Assembly: GCA_016290715.1 (NCBI GenBank)
Contig: JAEEUY010000181.1
Coordinates: forward strand, 1 to 5,493
DNA length: 5,493 nt
Source of the DNA: Bacteroidales bacterium
GTDB taxonomy: Bacteria > Bacteroidota > Bacteroidia > Bacteroidales > WCHB1-69
Reading direction: 5' to 3'
Shown: piece after piece, positions 1 through 5,493 of the stretch
How positions within the stretch are numbered: position 1 is the stretch's first letter
Layout of the letters: each line of letters starts with the position of its first letter
The notes under the pieces: generated by a model
Database searches by the model: none
What the model saw: only the letters and a program-made list of their open reading frames with translations
Told to the model about the DNA's origin: nothing
Program-made: the position numbers and the translations under genes

Positions 1-209
1 TCAGCAACAGACAGAAAACGCTGAACGAAGTCAGGTTTTAGCGTGCACAAGGGCGCTGTTGAGTTTCCCGAAAGAGTATCACTAATGATAATGACAGGAT
101 ATTCTTCTGAAGTGTTTTCTTTAACAAATTGATTTTCAGTATTATTCCTACACGAAAATAGGGATACCACCGAAACAAGCCATAAAAAACAGATGAATAT
201 TTTTCTCAT
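1..209 (-). CDS. Putative lipoprotein of unknown function, N-terminal part only
   Basis: An open frame begins at an ATG (209-207) and stays open for 69 codons to the left edge, where it is cut; the C-terminus is outside the window. The protein starts MRKIFICFLWLVSVVSLFSC: a short basic N-terminus, a hydrophobic stretch of about 15 residues, and a lipobox-like LFSC with the cysteine at residue 20. This is the pattern of a type II (lipoprotein) signal peptide, so the mature protein is probably lipid-anchored in the envelope. After the cysteine comes a polar linker (RNNTENQFVKENTSEE), then a segment with hydrophobic residues (YPVIIISDTLSG). I do not recognise the family from what is visible and assign no function. 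The start is supported by a GGAG 10 nt upstream and by a possible promoter element. The gene follows dxs on the same strand after 42 nt. The frame is real to a good degree of confidence because it combines a signal peptide, a ribosome site and position in a run of same-strand genes. Confidence 0.75.
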   Translation of the reverse strand, partial: MRKIFICFLWLVSVVSLFSCRNNTENQFVKENTSEEYPVIIISDTLSGNSTAPLCTLKPDFVQRFLSVA

Positions 210-219
210 ACTTAAAATT

Positions 220-223
220 CTCC
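220..223 (-). promoter_or_regulatory. Shine-Dalgarno-like GGAG before the lipoprotein gene
   Basis: Read on the minus strand, TCTGGAGAATTTTAAGT precedes the ATG at 209, placing GGAG 10 nt from the start. It stands out because the upstream regions of dxs and of the glycosyltransferase in this window show no such motif, and Bacteroidota genes often lack one. It supports the chosen start. The spacing is slightly long. Confidence 0.45.
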
Positions 224-234
224 AGAAAAGGCTG

Positions 235-242
235 CAAAGATA
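235..242 (-). promoter_or_regulatory. Candidate Bacteroidota -7 promoter element (TATCTTTG)
   Basis: On the minus strand the gap between dxs and the lipoprotein gene contains TATCTTTGC, an exact match to the TAnnTTTG -7 consensus known for the primary sigma factor of Bacteroidota. It lies 25 nt upstream of the lipoprotein ATG, so a transcript would begin near 230 and carry a leader of about 20 nt including the GGAG. I see no good TTTG -33 element at the usual distance upstream. An eight-base motif with six fixed positions is expected about once per strand in a window of this size, so only the position makes it persuasive. Confidence 0.4.
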
Positions 243-251
243 ATGAAAAAA

Positions 252-2156
252 CTAATGGATTGGATAATTTTTCAGAATTATATCCGCCAACGCTTCTGGC
301 GTAAAATTCTCCTCTTGGTAAAGCGAATCCATATCCCCTTGTTCCACGAAATGATGCGGTACAGCAACAGGGAGTACCTTTATCCCAATCTGATGTTGGG
401 CGTAGAACTCTGTAACTGCAGAAAAGAGACCTCCTTTCACGGTGCCATCTTCGACCGTTATTACCACATGGTAATTTTCAGCAACTTGAAGCAGCATCTC
501 TTCATCTAAAGGGGCAAGAAAACGGATATCCACATGGGCGGGCGTAATATGTTCGGCAGTTATGCTATCCAATGCTTCCACCACGTTGTTGCCAAGATGT
601 CCGATGGAAATGACGACCAATTTTTCACCTTGTCGCAGCCACCTCGCCTTACCGATGGGCATACTTTCAAACGGCTGTTTCCACTCTATTTGAGAAGACC
701 TGCCTCGCGGATAACGAATAGCGAAAGGCATTTCCCTCTGAAGATATGCGGTATAAAGCATATTGCGCAATTCTATAGCATTGAGGGGAGCAGCAATGAT
801 GATATTGGGGATAATGCGCAGATAGGCCAAGTCGAACAATCCGTGATGGGTTGCGCCATCTTCTCCCACCAAACCAGCGCGGTCAACACAAAGTATAACT
901 GGAAGTTTTTGCAAAGCCACATCATGAATGATTTGATCGTACGCACGTTGTAAAAACGAAGAGTAAATATTGCAAAAGGGTATGGCCCCTTGGGAGGCCA
1001 AACCGGCGGCAAAAGTAACCGCATGCTGCTCCGCAATCCCCACATCAAAAACCCTGTGTGGGAACTCTTTTCCCATGATGGTGAGAGAGCAGCCTGTAGC
1101 CATGGCTGGCGTGATACCCACCACCCTTTCATCTTGACGTGCCAGCTCTAGAATCGTTTCACCAAACACCTCTTGGTACTTCGGGGGTGCGATAACTGAA
1201 TCAGACTTGATTTGTTCACCCGTGTCAGGATCGAACTTACCAGGGGCGTGATAGGTGGTTTGGTTCTCTTCAGCCATGGGCAATCCCTTCCCTTTCAGAG
1301 TGATAGTATGCAATAATCGGGCACCTTTGATTGATTTTAAGCCTTGTAAAGCTCGAACCAATTCCACCACATTATTACCATCTATTGGGCCAAAATACCT
1401 AAATCCCAAGGCTTGAAAAAGGTTACTTCCTCTCAAAATAGTTCCTTTGAGTGCATTCCCCACTTTGCTAAAAAATTTCAATATTTTATTTCTAATGGGG
1501 CGATTAGTAGAAAGAAAATTCCACAACTTGCTTTTCCAGCGATTATAGGTGGGTGATGAGGTGATTTTCAATAGATACCTGCTCATTGCCCCCACATTCT
1601 TATCAATAGCAATCTTATTATCATTCAAAATAATAAGAATATTAGCATTGGTTTCTGCAGCGTGATTTACCGCTTCAAAAGCCATTCCCCCTCCCATCGC
1701 CCCATCGCCAATGACTGCAATATAATTTCTGGTGTCATCTCCCACCAGTTGACCGGCGACGGCCATTCCTAAAACGGCTGAAATAGAAGTAGATGAATGG
1801 CCTGTACCAAAAGCATCGTATTCACTCTCCGACATTTTGGGGAATCCACTGATTCCATGATATTTGCGATTTGTATGAAACAAATCTCGCCTGCCCGTAA
1901 TAATTTTATGAGCATACGCTTGGTGGCCGACATCCCACACCAATTTATCCTCCGGAGTATTAAAAACGTAGTGCGTGGCCACAGCAAGTTCAACAGCACC
2001 GAGACTTGCCCCCACGTGTCCTGGGTTTTCCGCCGTTTCGGTGATGATAAAATCTCTAATTTCAGCACACAAAACAGGCAATTCAGACAGCGATAATTTG
2101 CGAATATCCGCTGGGGAGTTTACTTTCGAAAGATATTGATAAACTGCATGTTTCAT
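252..2156 (-). CDS. dxs: 1-deoxy-D-xylulose-5-phosphate synthase
   Basis: Dxs condenses pyruvate with D-glyceraldehyde 3-phosphate, releasing CO2, to give 1-deoxy-D-xylulose 5-phosphate. This is the first step of the MEP isoprenoid pathway and also feeds thiamine and pyridoxal synthesis; it is a cytosolic thiamine-diphosphate and Mg2+ dependent homodimer. The 634 residues are close to the usual 620-640. Domain 1 carries NPGHVGASLG with His47 (the E. coli His49 position), WDVGHQAYAHKI (74-85), GTGHSSTSIS (117-126) and the Mg/ThDP motif GDG at 150-152 with NDN at 178-180. Domain 2 carries DVGIAEQHAV with catalytic Glu376, FLQRAYDQ with Arg404, DRAG (425-428), GEDGATHHG with His437, and RYPRG with substrate-phosphate Arg481. 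The C-terminal transketolase domain spans roughly 500-630, with VVITVEDG at 564-571. All key residues are present and it looks functional. The ATG at 2156 overlaps the stop of the glycosyltransferase gene (ATGA) and has no clear Shine-Dalgarno site, so translational coupling is likely. The stop is TAG. Confidence 0.97.
   Translation of the reverse strand: MKHAVYQYLSKVNSPADIRKLSLSELPVLCAEIRDFIITETAENPGHVGASLGAVELAVATHYVFNTPEDKLVWDVGHQAYAHKIITGRRDLFHTNRKYHGISGFPKMSESEYDAFGTGHSSTSISAVLGMAVAGQLVGDDTRNYIAVIGDGAMGGGMAFEAVNHAAETNANILIILNDNKIAIDKNVGAMSRYLLKITSSPTYNRWKSKLWNFLSTNRPIRNKILKFFSKVGNALKGTILRGSNLFQALGFRYFGPIDGNNVVELVRALQGLKSIKGARLLHTITLKGKGLPMAEENQTTYHAPGKFDPDTGEQIKSDSVIAPPKYQEVFGETILELARQDERVVGITPAMATGCSLTIMGKEFPHRVFDVGIAEQHAVTFAAGLASQGAIPFCNIYSSFLQRAYDQIIHDVALQKLPVILCVDRAGLVGEDGATHHGLFDLAYLRIIPNIIIAAPLNAIELRNMLYTAYLQREMPFAIRYPRGRSSQIEWKQPFESMPIGKARWLRQGEKLVVISIGHLGNNVVEALDSITAEHITPAHVDIRFLAPLDEEMLLQVAENYHVVITVEDGTVKGGLFSAVTEFYAQHQIGIKVLPVAVPHHFVEQGDMDSLYQEENFTPEALADIILKNYPIH
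2153..2156 (-). other. ATGA overlap of glycosyltransferase stop and dxs start
   Basis: On the minus strand the sequence CACGATGAAA contains the glycosyltransferase stop TGA (2155-2153) and the dxs start ATG (2156-2154) sharing two bases. This four-base overlap is the classic arrangement for termination-reinitiation, and it indicates that the two genes are on one transcript with dxs translation likely coupled to the upstream gene. Confidence 0.9.
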
Positions 2157-3361
2157 CGTGCCAATAAAGTATTGTAAAATTTAATTAATTGCTTTACTAT
2201 CAAATCATTATTATGTTGTAAAGCCACAAAATTGCGCGCGTTTTCTCCGATGAAAGCGCATATATCGGGCGTTTGGATACACGTGCCGATATGCGACACA
2301 AATTCTTGGGGAGTATCCGCCACTAGCAATTGTTTGCCGTTTTCAGCCCGCAAGGACTCTGCTCCTGCAGAAGTAGTTATAACTGTTTTCCCTAATGCCA
2401 TCCCTTCTAAAATTTTAACAGGAACACCACTCCCCGTCAACAACGGAACAATCATAATATCATGCGTTTGCATAAAATCATTGGCGGAAGAAACCTCCCC
2501 TTCAATGACCACATTCCGTGTCATTAGTTTTTGCAGATCTTCCGGAATATTCTTTCCTGCGATATGCATAGTGGTGTCGGGAAAATTTTTTAAAATGAGA
2601 GGCCATACTTCTTGGAAGAACCACTCTGCCCCTTCCACATTGGAAAGGACATCCCAACTACTTAAATTAAACAGTGTCGGGTTAGCCGAAGGAAGGTACT
2701 CTTCCTTGATTTCATAGTCATCAATATTTAATCCGACAGGAATTACCTGACAGGGTATTTGGGTGTATATTTTGCTGAAATAGCGGTCATCAAAATCGGA
2801 AACAGCGATACAAGCATCTATTTTTCCACCTAATTCACGCTCATAATTTTTCAGCGATTGGATTCTATATTGCAGGAACAGTTTACGCCATAGATTAGAC
2901 TCTTGTTGTGCAATCCGTGCCCACGACAAATGTTCAATTTTGTGGGGGCGGAAAACGATCTTGGCGCTTGAATATTTGCGTATTAAATCAATGTAAGGAG
3001 TAGTATATGGCGTTTCTAACTGAATAATATCAAAAGTTTGTTCTTGCAGTAACTGTATAAGCTTATTCGCCAATTCTTTCGTGTAGTATCTCTCAACTCT
3101 ATACGTTTGTTTGTGCAAACCGGCGCGAACCGCATCGGCGGCTTTTGGGGTTGTATCTACAAAAAAAGACTGGAAGTTTGTATTTCGTTGATAATCAGCA
3201 TTTAATTGATTCTCATCTATCCGATGATTGGGAGATTCTATAGCCCAAACCGTAACACTATGCCCCTCTTTCAATAGCGTCTGCGTGATGCTATTCATCG
3301 CAATACTTCCTCCACTATTGGGAGGGTACGGTGGTTTATGACAGAACTGTAGAATTCTCAT
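2153..3361 (-). CDS. GT4-like (GT-B fold) glycosyltransferase
   Basis: The predicted protein of 402 residues resembles retaining GT-B glycosyltransferases of family GT4, which move a sugar from an activated donor to a glycan or lipid acceptor, usually at the cytosolic face of the membrane. The N-terminal domain begins MRILQFCHKPPYPPNSGG with a glycine-rich loop (Gly17-Gly18) and EGHSVTVW (32-39). A conserved-looking RPHKIEHLSW lies at 138-147, and CIAVSDFD near 184-191 is typical of the interdomain region. The C-terminal donor-binding domain has HIAGK (266-270) and GSGVPVKILEGMALGKTVI (310-328). I chose the ATG at 3361 because MRILQFCHKPP is a normal GT-B start; an in-frame ATG at 3403 would add MLIFGKKSQNSLIK and deepen the overlap with the permease. 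Even so it overlaps the permease by 26 nt, and its TGA overlaps the dxs ATG. No Shine-Dalgarno site is visible. Substrates cannot be read from the sequence; an envelope polysaccharide or LPS role is inferred from the neighbouring permease. Confidence 0.88.
   Translation of the reverse strand: MRILQFCHKPPYPPNSGGSIAMNSITQTLLKEGHSVTVWAIESPNHRIDENQLNADYQRNTNFQSFFVDTTPKAADAVRAGLHKQTYRVERYYTKELANKLIQLLQEQTFDIIQLETPYTTPYIDLIRKYSSAKIVFRPHKIEHLSWARIAQQESNLWRKLFLQYRIQSLKNYERELGGKIDACIAVSDFDDRYFSKIYTQIPCQVIPVGLNIDDYEIKEEYLPSANPTLFNLSSWDVLSNVEGAEWFFQEVWPLILKNFPDTTMHIAGKNIPEDLQKLMTRNVVIEGEVSSANDFMQTHDIMIVPLLTGSGVPVKILEGMALGKTVITTSAGAESLRAENGKQLLVADTPQEFVSHIGTCIQTPDICAFIGENARNFVALQHNNDLIVKQLIKFYNTLLAR
3336..3361 (-). 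other. 26-nt overlap of permease 3' end and glycosyltransferase 5' end
   Basis: The last codons of the permease gene and the first codons of the glycosyltransferase gene occupy the same bases in different frames. The region upstream of the glycosyltransferase ATG on the minus strand (AATTCTTTAATAAAAATG) is AT-rich with no Shine-Dalgarno motif, so initiation probably depends on ribosomes arriving from the permease gene. This supports co-transcription. Confidence 0.7.
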
Positions 3362-4829
3362 TTTTATTAAAGAATTTTGTGATTTTTTTCCAAAAATTAG
3401 CATAGGTATCTGGCGACATAACGGCAGAATCCATGGTTGCTTTGTAAGTTAAGAAAACGCAAATGGGAATAATGATAAAGGTTGAAAGCCACATTCCCAA
3501 CCAGACGGCTATATCGGAAGTTTTCGCCATTTTTTCTCCAATAATTGAAATAACGAAATAAAAGGCAAAAAACGCCACTGTGATAACCAACGGGATCCCA
3601 ATTCCGCCCTTGCGGATAATCGTTCCTAACGGAGCACCAATAAAAAAGAACAAAAAACAGGCTAAAGCGAGCACAATCTTACGATGCCACTCAATAGCAT
3701 ATTGGTTATACATCGTCTTGCTCATTTCCAAAATTTCAAAAACAGTCGGCAATTGCAACAGATAATTATCCACTTTGGCTTCTGCATTGGCATATATCTT
3801 TGAGCGTTCTTGGGAAGTCAAAGAGTCCAAAGAATAGGCTACCACCTCCATTTCCTCTCCCATCTCCCGCTGAGCAATCCACAATTTATAAAAATAAGTT
3901 TGGTCGAAATAATGCCTTGTCAGATTGCGACGCACTATCTGAAGCTCCTTTTTCATAGTATCAAGTTGTGCATCCAATTGCTTCATTGTCATAGATTTAT
4001 TACTTGACTTAAAGAATGATTCATCCGCTTTTTGCATTTGAAAAGAGGAAAGATCGAATTTCATGTATTGTTCATCAAATTTAGCAAAAAAGTAGGGATA
4101 AGAACTCTGATAATTGCCTTGGCTTTGGCTTTCGTCCCAATAGTAACCATCGTAGAGCCAGAAAATAAAACTCATTTTATCGGGAGTCATTGTCATGGTG
4201 CCTCTTTGGGCATAAGTCGCCGTTACATTGCCTATATTTTGGGAGTGATCATAGATCAAAATATCTTCTATTCTCTCATTATCGCGAAATTTTTTCCCTA
4301 TACGAATAGTATAATCTCCTAATCCATCGTAAAATACACCCTCTTCGATACTAAGCGTTGGCTTTTGTTCGCGAATTTCGTACAAAAGCGTACGCAGTTT
4401 CACATTCGCCATAGGGAGAACATTTTCAGCAAACCAAAAGGAAAACAAGGAGATAACAATAGAGATAATGGCCAACGGCCTCATCAGCCGCATAACGGGG
4501 ATTCCCGCCGATTTCATCGCTACAATTTCGTATCTTTCCCCCAGATTGCCAAAAGTCATCAGCGAAGACAAAAGAACGGCAAGAGGGAGTGCCATTGCCA
4601 CAAAGGTAGCGGATGCATAAAATAACAATTCCAGGATTAAATACCACTCCAATCCCTTTCCCACCAAATCATCAACATATTTCCATAGAAATTGCATCAG
4701 GATGATAAAAAGGGAGAGGAAAAAAGTAAGGAAAAAGGGACCCACAAACTTCTTAATCAAGTATTTATCTAATATACTCAAGAAGTATAACGGAGGAGAA
4801 TTCTTATGTGCTTGGGGGGAAGGTTCCAC
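3336..4829 (-). CDS. LptF/LptG-family (YjgP/YjgQ) lipopolysaccharide export permease
   Basis: LptF and LptG form the transmembrane part of the LptB2FG ABC exporter, which extracts lipopolysaccharide from the inner membrane and hands it to LptC and the periplasmic bridge. The protein (497 residues from the GTG at 4829) has the expected plan: three N-terminal membrane segments (about 29-47, 65-92 and 117-139), a periplasmic domain (about 140-380) with a helical, charged part near 281-320, and three C-terminal segments (about 384-404, 411-431 and 441-461). The stretch MQFLWKYVDDLVGKGLEW (45-62), MTFGNLGERYEIVAMKSAGI (91-110), ENVLP (135-139) and FIGAPLGTIIRKGG (396-409) are characteristic of Bacteroidota members. 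I cannot decide between LptF and LptG. There is no ATG near the N-terminus. GTG at 4829 gives a proline-rich leader (MEPSPQAHKNSPP); TTG at 4781 would give MSILDKYLIKKF, closer to the usual family start. It lies 10 nt after the transketolase stop (58 nt for the TTG start), so it is in the same operon. Confidence 0.93.
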   Translation of the reverse strand: MEPSPQAHKNSPPLYFLSILDKYLIKKFVGPFFLTFFLSLFIILMQFLWKYVDDLVGKGLEWYLILELLFYASATFVAMALPLAVLLSSLMTFGNLGERYEIVAMKSAGIPVMRLMRPLAIISIVISLFSFWFAENVLPMANVKLRTLLYEIREQKPTLSIEEGVFYDGLGDYTIRIGKKFRDNERIEDILIYDHSQNIGNVTATYAQRGTMTMTPDKMSFIFWLYDGYYWDESQSQGNYQSSYPYFFAKFDEQYMKFDLSSFQMQKADESFFKSSNKSMTMKQLDAQLDTMKKELQIVRRNLTRHYFDQTYFYKLWIAQREMGEEMEVVAYSLDSLTSQERSKIYANAEAKVDNYLLQLPTVFEILEMSKTMYNQYAIEWHRKIVLALACFLFFFIGAPLGTIIRKGGIGIPLVITVAFFAFYFVISIIGEKMAKTSDIAVWLGMWLSTFIIIPICVFLTYKATMDSAVMSPDTYANFWKKITKFFNKNENSTVLS

Positions 4830-4839
4830 GACAACGAAA

Positions 4840-5493
4840 TTAATAATCGCCTAAAGAAGTTTCTGGCAACTGGGCAAGTGCCTTTTCTGTTTGCTCAGCA
4901 TTAGGAGGCGTACCATGCCATTTATGAGTACCCATCATAAAATCAACTCCCATTCCCATTTCTGATTTCATTACGATAACTACTGGTTTATCATTGTGCA
5001 ACAACGATTTAGCCTTTTTTAAAGTGGATACTACCTCAGACATTTTATTTCCATCCATCTCTAAAACGAGCCACCCGAAAGCCAACAGTTTATCCTTTAA
5101 AGAGCCCAAGGAGAGCACCTCATCTGTAGGACCATCAATTTGCTTTTTGTTATGGTCAATAATAGCAATTAAGTTATCCACTTTTTTGGCGCCAGCGAAC
5201 ATAAAGGCTTCCCATACTTGCCCTTCTTGAAGTTCACCATCACCAGTAAGGGCGAAAACCGAATGTTCATCATGGTCGTGTTTTTTAGCGATTGCCGCAC
5301 CGATAGCCACAGAGAGGCCTTGGCCGAGCGAACCGGAGGCAATTCTAATGCCAGGAAGTCCTTCTGCCGGAGTGGGATGACCTTGCAGTCTGGAACCGAT
5401 TTTACGAAATGTACCAAGCTCATTTACAGGGAAATAACCTCGGCGGGCAAGGATACTATAAAGCATCGGAGAAATATGCCCATTGGACAAAAA
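4840..5493 (-). CDS. Transketolase, N-terminal (ThDP-binding) subunit, 5' end missing
   Basis: Transketolase moves two-carbon ketol units between sugar phosphates in the non-oxidative pentose phosphate pathway. The visible 217 residues cover most of its N-terminal thiamine-diphosphate domain; roughly 60 residues are missing beyond the right edge, judged against the usual length of about 280. The frame is open to base 5493, and FLSNGHISPMLYSILARRGY at the edge is internal family sequence, so the TTG near 5490 is not the real start. Visible features are the His of SNGHISP (fragment residue 6), GHP (38-40), the ASGSLGQGLS loop (52-61), the Mg/ThDP motif GDGELQEG (84-91) with Asn115 in IIDHN, and THKWHGTPPN (189-198). 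The protein ends ETSLGDY and TAA, right after the N-terminal domain, so the pyrimidine-binding and C-terminal domains must come from another gene, as in two-subunit transketolases. That second gene is not downstream; the permease begins 10 nt later. It is either upstream outside the window or elsewhere. The clean end argues against a frameshifted full-length gene. Confidence 0.92.
   Translation of the reverse strand, partial: FLSNGHISPMLYSILARRGYFPVNELGTFRKIGSRLQGHPTPAEGLPGIRIASGSLGQGLSVAIGAAIAKKHDHDEHSVFALTGDGELQEGQVWEAFMFAGAKKVDNLIAIIDHNKKQIDGPTDEVLSLGSLKDKLLAFGWLVLEMDGNKMSEVVSTLKKAKSLLHNDKPVVIVMKSEMGMGVDFMMGTHKWHGTPPNAEQTEKALAQLPETSLGDY

Larger units (their letters stand above)
252..5493 (-). 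other. Probable operon: transketolase N-subunit, Lpt permease, glycosyltransferase, dxs
   Basis: The four genes run in the same direction with junctions of +10 nt (permease from GTG), -26 nt and -4 nt. No junction has room for a terminator or a promoter of usual size outside coding sequence, so a single transcript entering from beyond the right edge is the simplest reading. After the dxs stop there is TAGTTTTTT on the minus strand, but no GC-rich stem precedes the T run, so I see no intrinsic terminator and read-through into the lipoprotein gene is possible. Confidence 0.7.

Noticed and set aside
240..260. T-run after the dxs stop as an intrinsic terminator
   Set aside because: The minus strand reads TAGTTTTTT, but the preceding bases (AATTATCCAATCCAT) cannot form a stable GC-rich stem.
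243..509. 88-codon plus-strand open frame starting in the dxs-lipoprotein gap
   Set aside because: Nearly all of it is antisense to the dxs C-terminal domain, and its translation shows no motif or signal.
534..953. 139-codon plus-strand open frame opposite dxs
   Set aside because: It is antisense to conserved Dxs domains and its translation resembles no family; the coding constraint belongs to dxs.
2232..2717. 161-codon plus-strand open frame opposite the glycosyltransferase gene
   Set aside because: It lies wholly antisense to a well-supported gene, is rich in Ser and Cys without a recognisable motif, and has no independent support; it is a shadow frame.
3362..3403. In-frame ATG at 3403 as the glycosyltransferase start
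   Set aside because: It would add 14 residues (MLIFGKKSQNSLIK) before the standard GT-B first strand and lengthen the overlap with the permease to 68 nt, with no Shine-Dalgarno support.
4076..4083. Second TAnnTTTG match (TAAATTTG on the minus strand)
   Set aside because: It falls within the periplasmic-domain coding region of the permease, far from any downstream start; about one chance match per strand is expected here.
4840..5493. Frameshifted or truncated full-length transketolase
   Set aside because: The protein ends at the normal end of the N-terminal subunit and the next gene begins 10 nt later, with no trace of the pyrimidine-binding domain in any frame downstream.

Overview
The window looks like an ordinary chromosomal segment of a Bacteroidota (Bacteroidetes) bacterium. 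The evidence is the Bacteroidota-style LptF/LptG permease, the two-subunit style of transketolase, the near absence of Shine-Dalgarno sequences before the tightly packed genes, and one candidate promoter of the Bacteroidota TAnnTTTG type. Nothing in it indicates a mobile element, phage, CRISPR array or RNA gene. All supported genes lie on the minus strand, so transcription runs from the right edge towards the left edge.

Layout in transcription order. (1) 5493-4840: the 3' part of a gene for the N-terminal, thiamine-diphosphate-binding subunit of a split transketolase; its 5' end lies beyond the right edge. (2) 4829-3336: an LptF/LptG-family inner-membrane permease, part of lipopolysaccharide export; its start codon is non-ATG and uncertain. 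(3) 3361-2153: a GT-B fold, GT4-like glycosyltransferase that overlaps the permease gene by 26 nt. (4) 2156-252: dxs, 1-deoxy-D-xylulose-5-phosphate synthase, complete and overlapping the glycosyltransferase gene by an ATGA. (5) 209-1: the first 69 codons of a small lipoprotein gene that runs off the left edge, separated from dxs by 42 nt that hold a possible promoter and a GGAG ribosome binding site.

The first four genes are packed with a 10 nt gap or with overlaps, which suggests one transcription unit. The products share a loose theme (inference): transketolase and Dxs both handle glyceraldehyde 3-phosphate with thiamine diphosphate, Dxs feeds isoprenoid synthesis and so the polyprenyl lipid carriers of envelope glycans, the glycosyltransferase may build such a glycan, and the permease exports lipopolysaccharide. 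I did not find evidence for a previously undescribed system. The points most worth a second look are the transketolase N-half with no C-half next to it on the side visible here, the unidentified lipoprotein, its possible separate promoter, and the start codon of the permease. The only non-coding stretches are 210-251 and 4830-4839, or up to 4839 from 4782 if the permease starts at its internal TTG.
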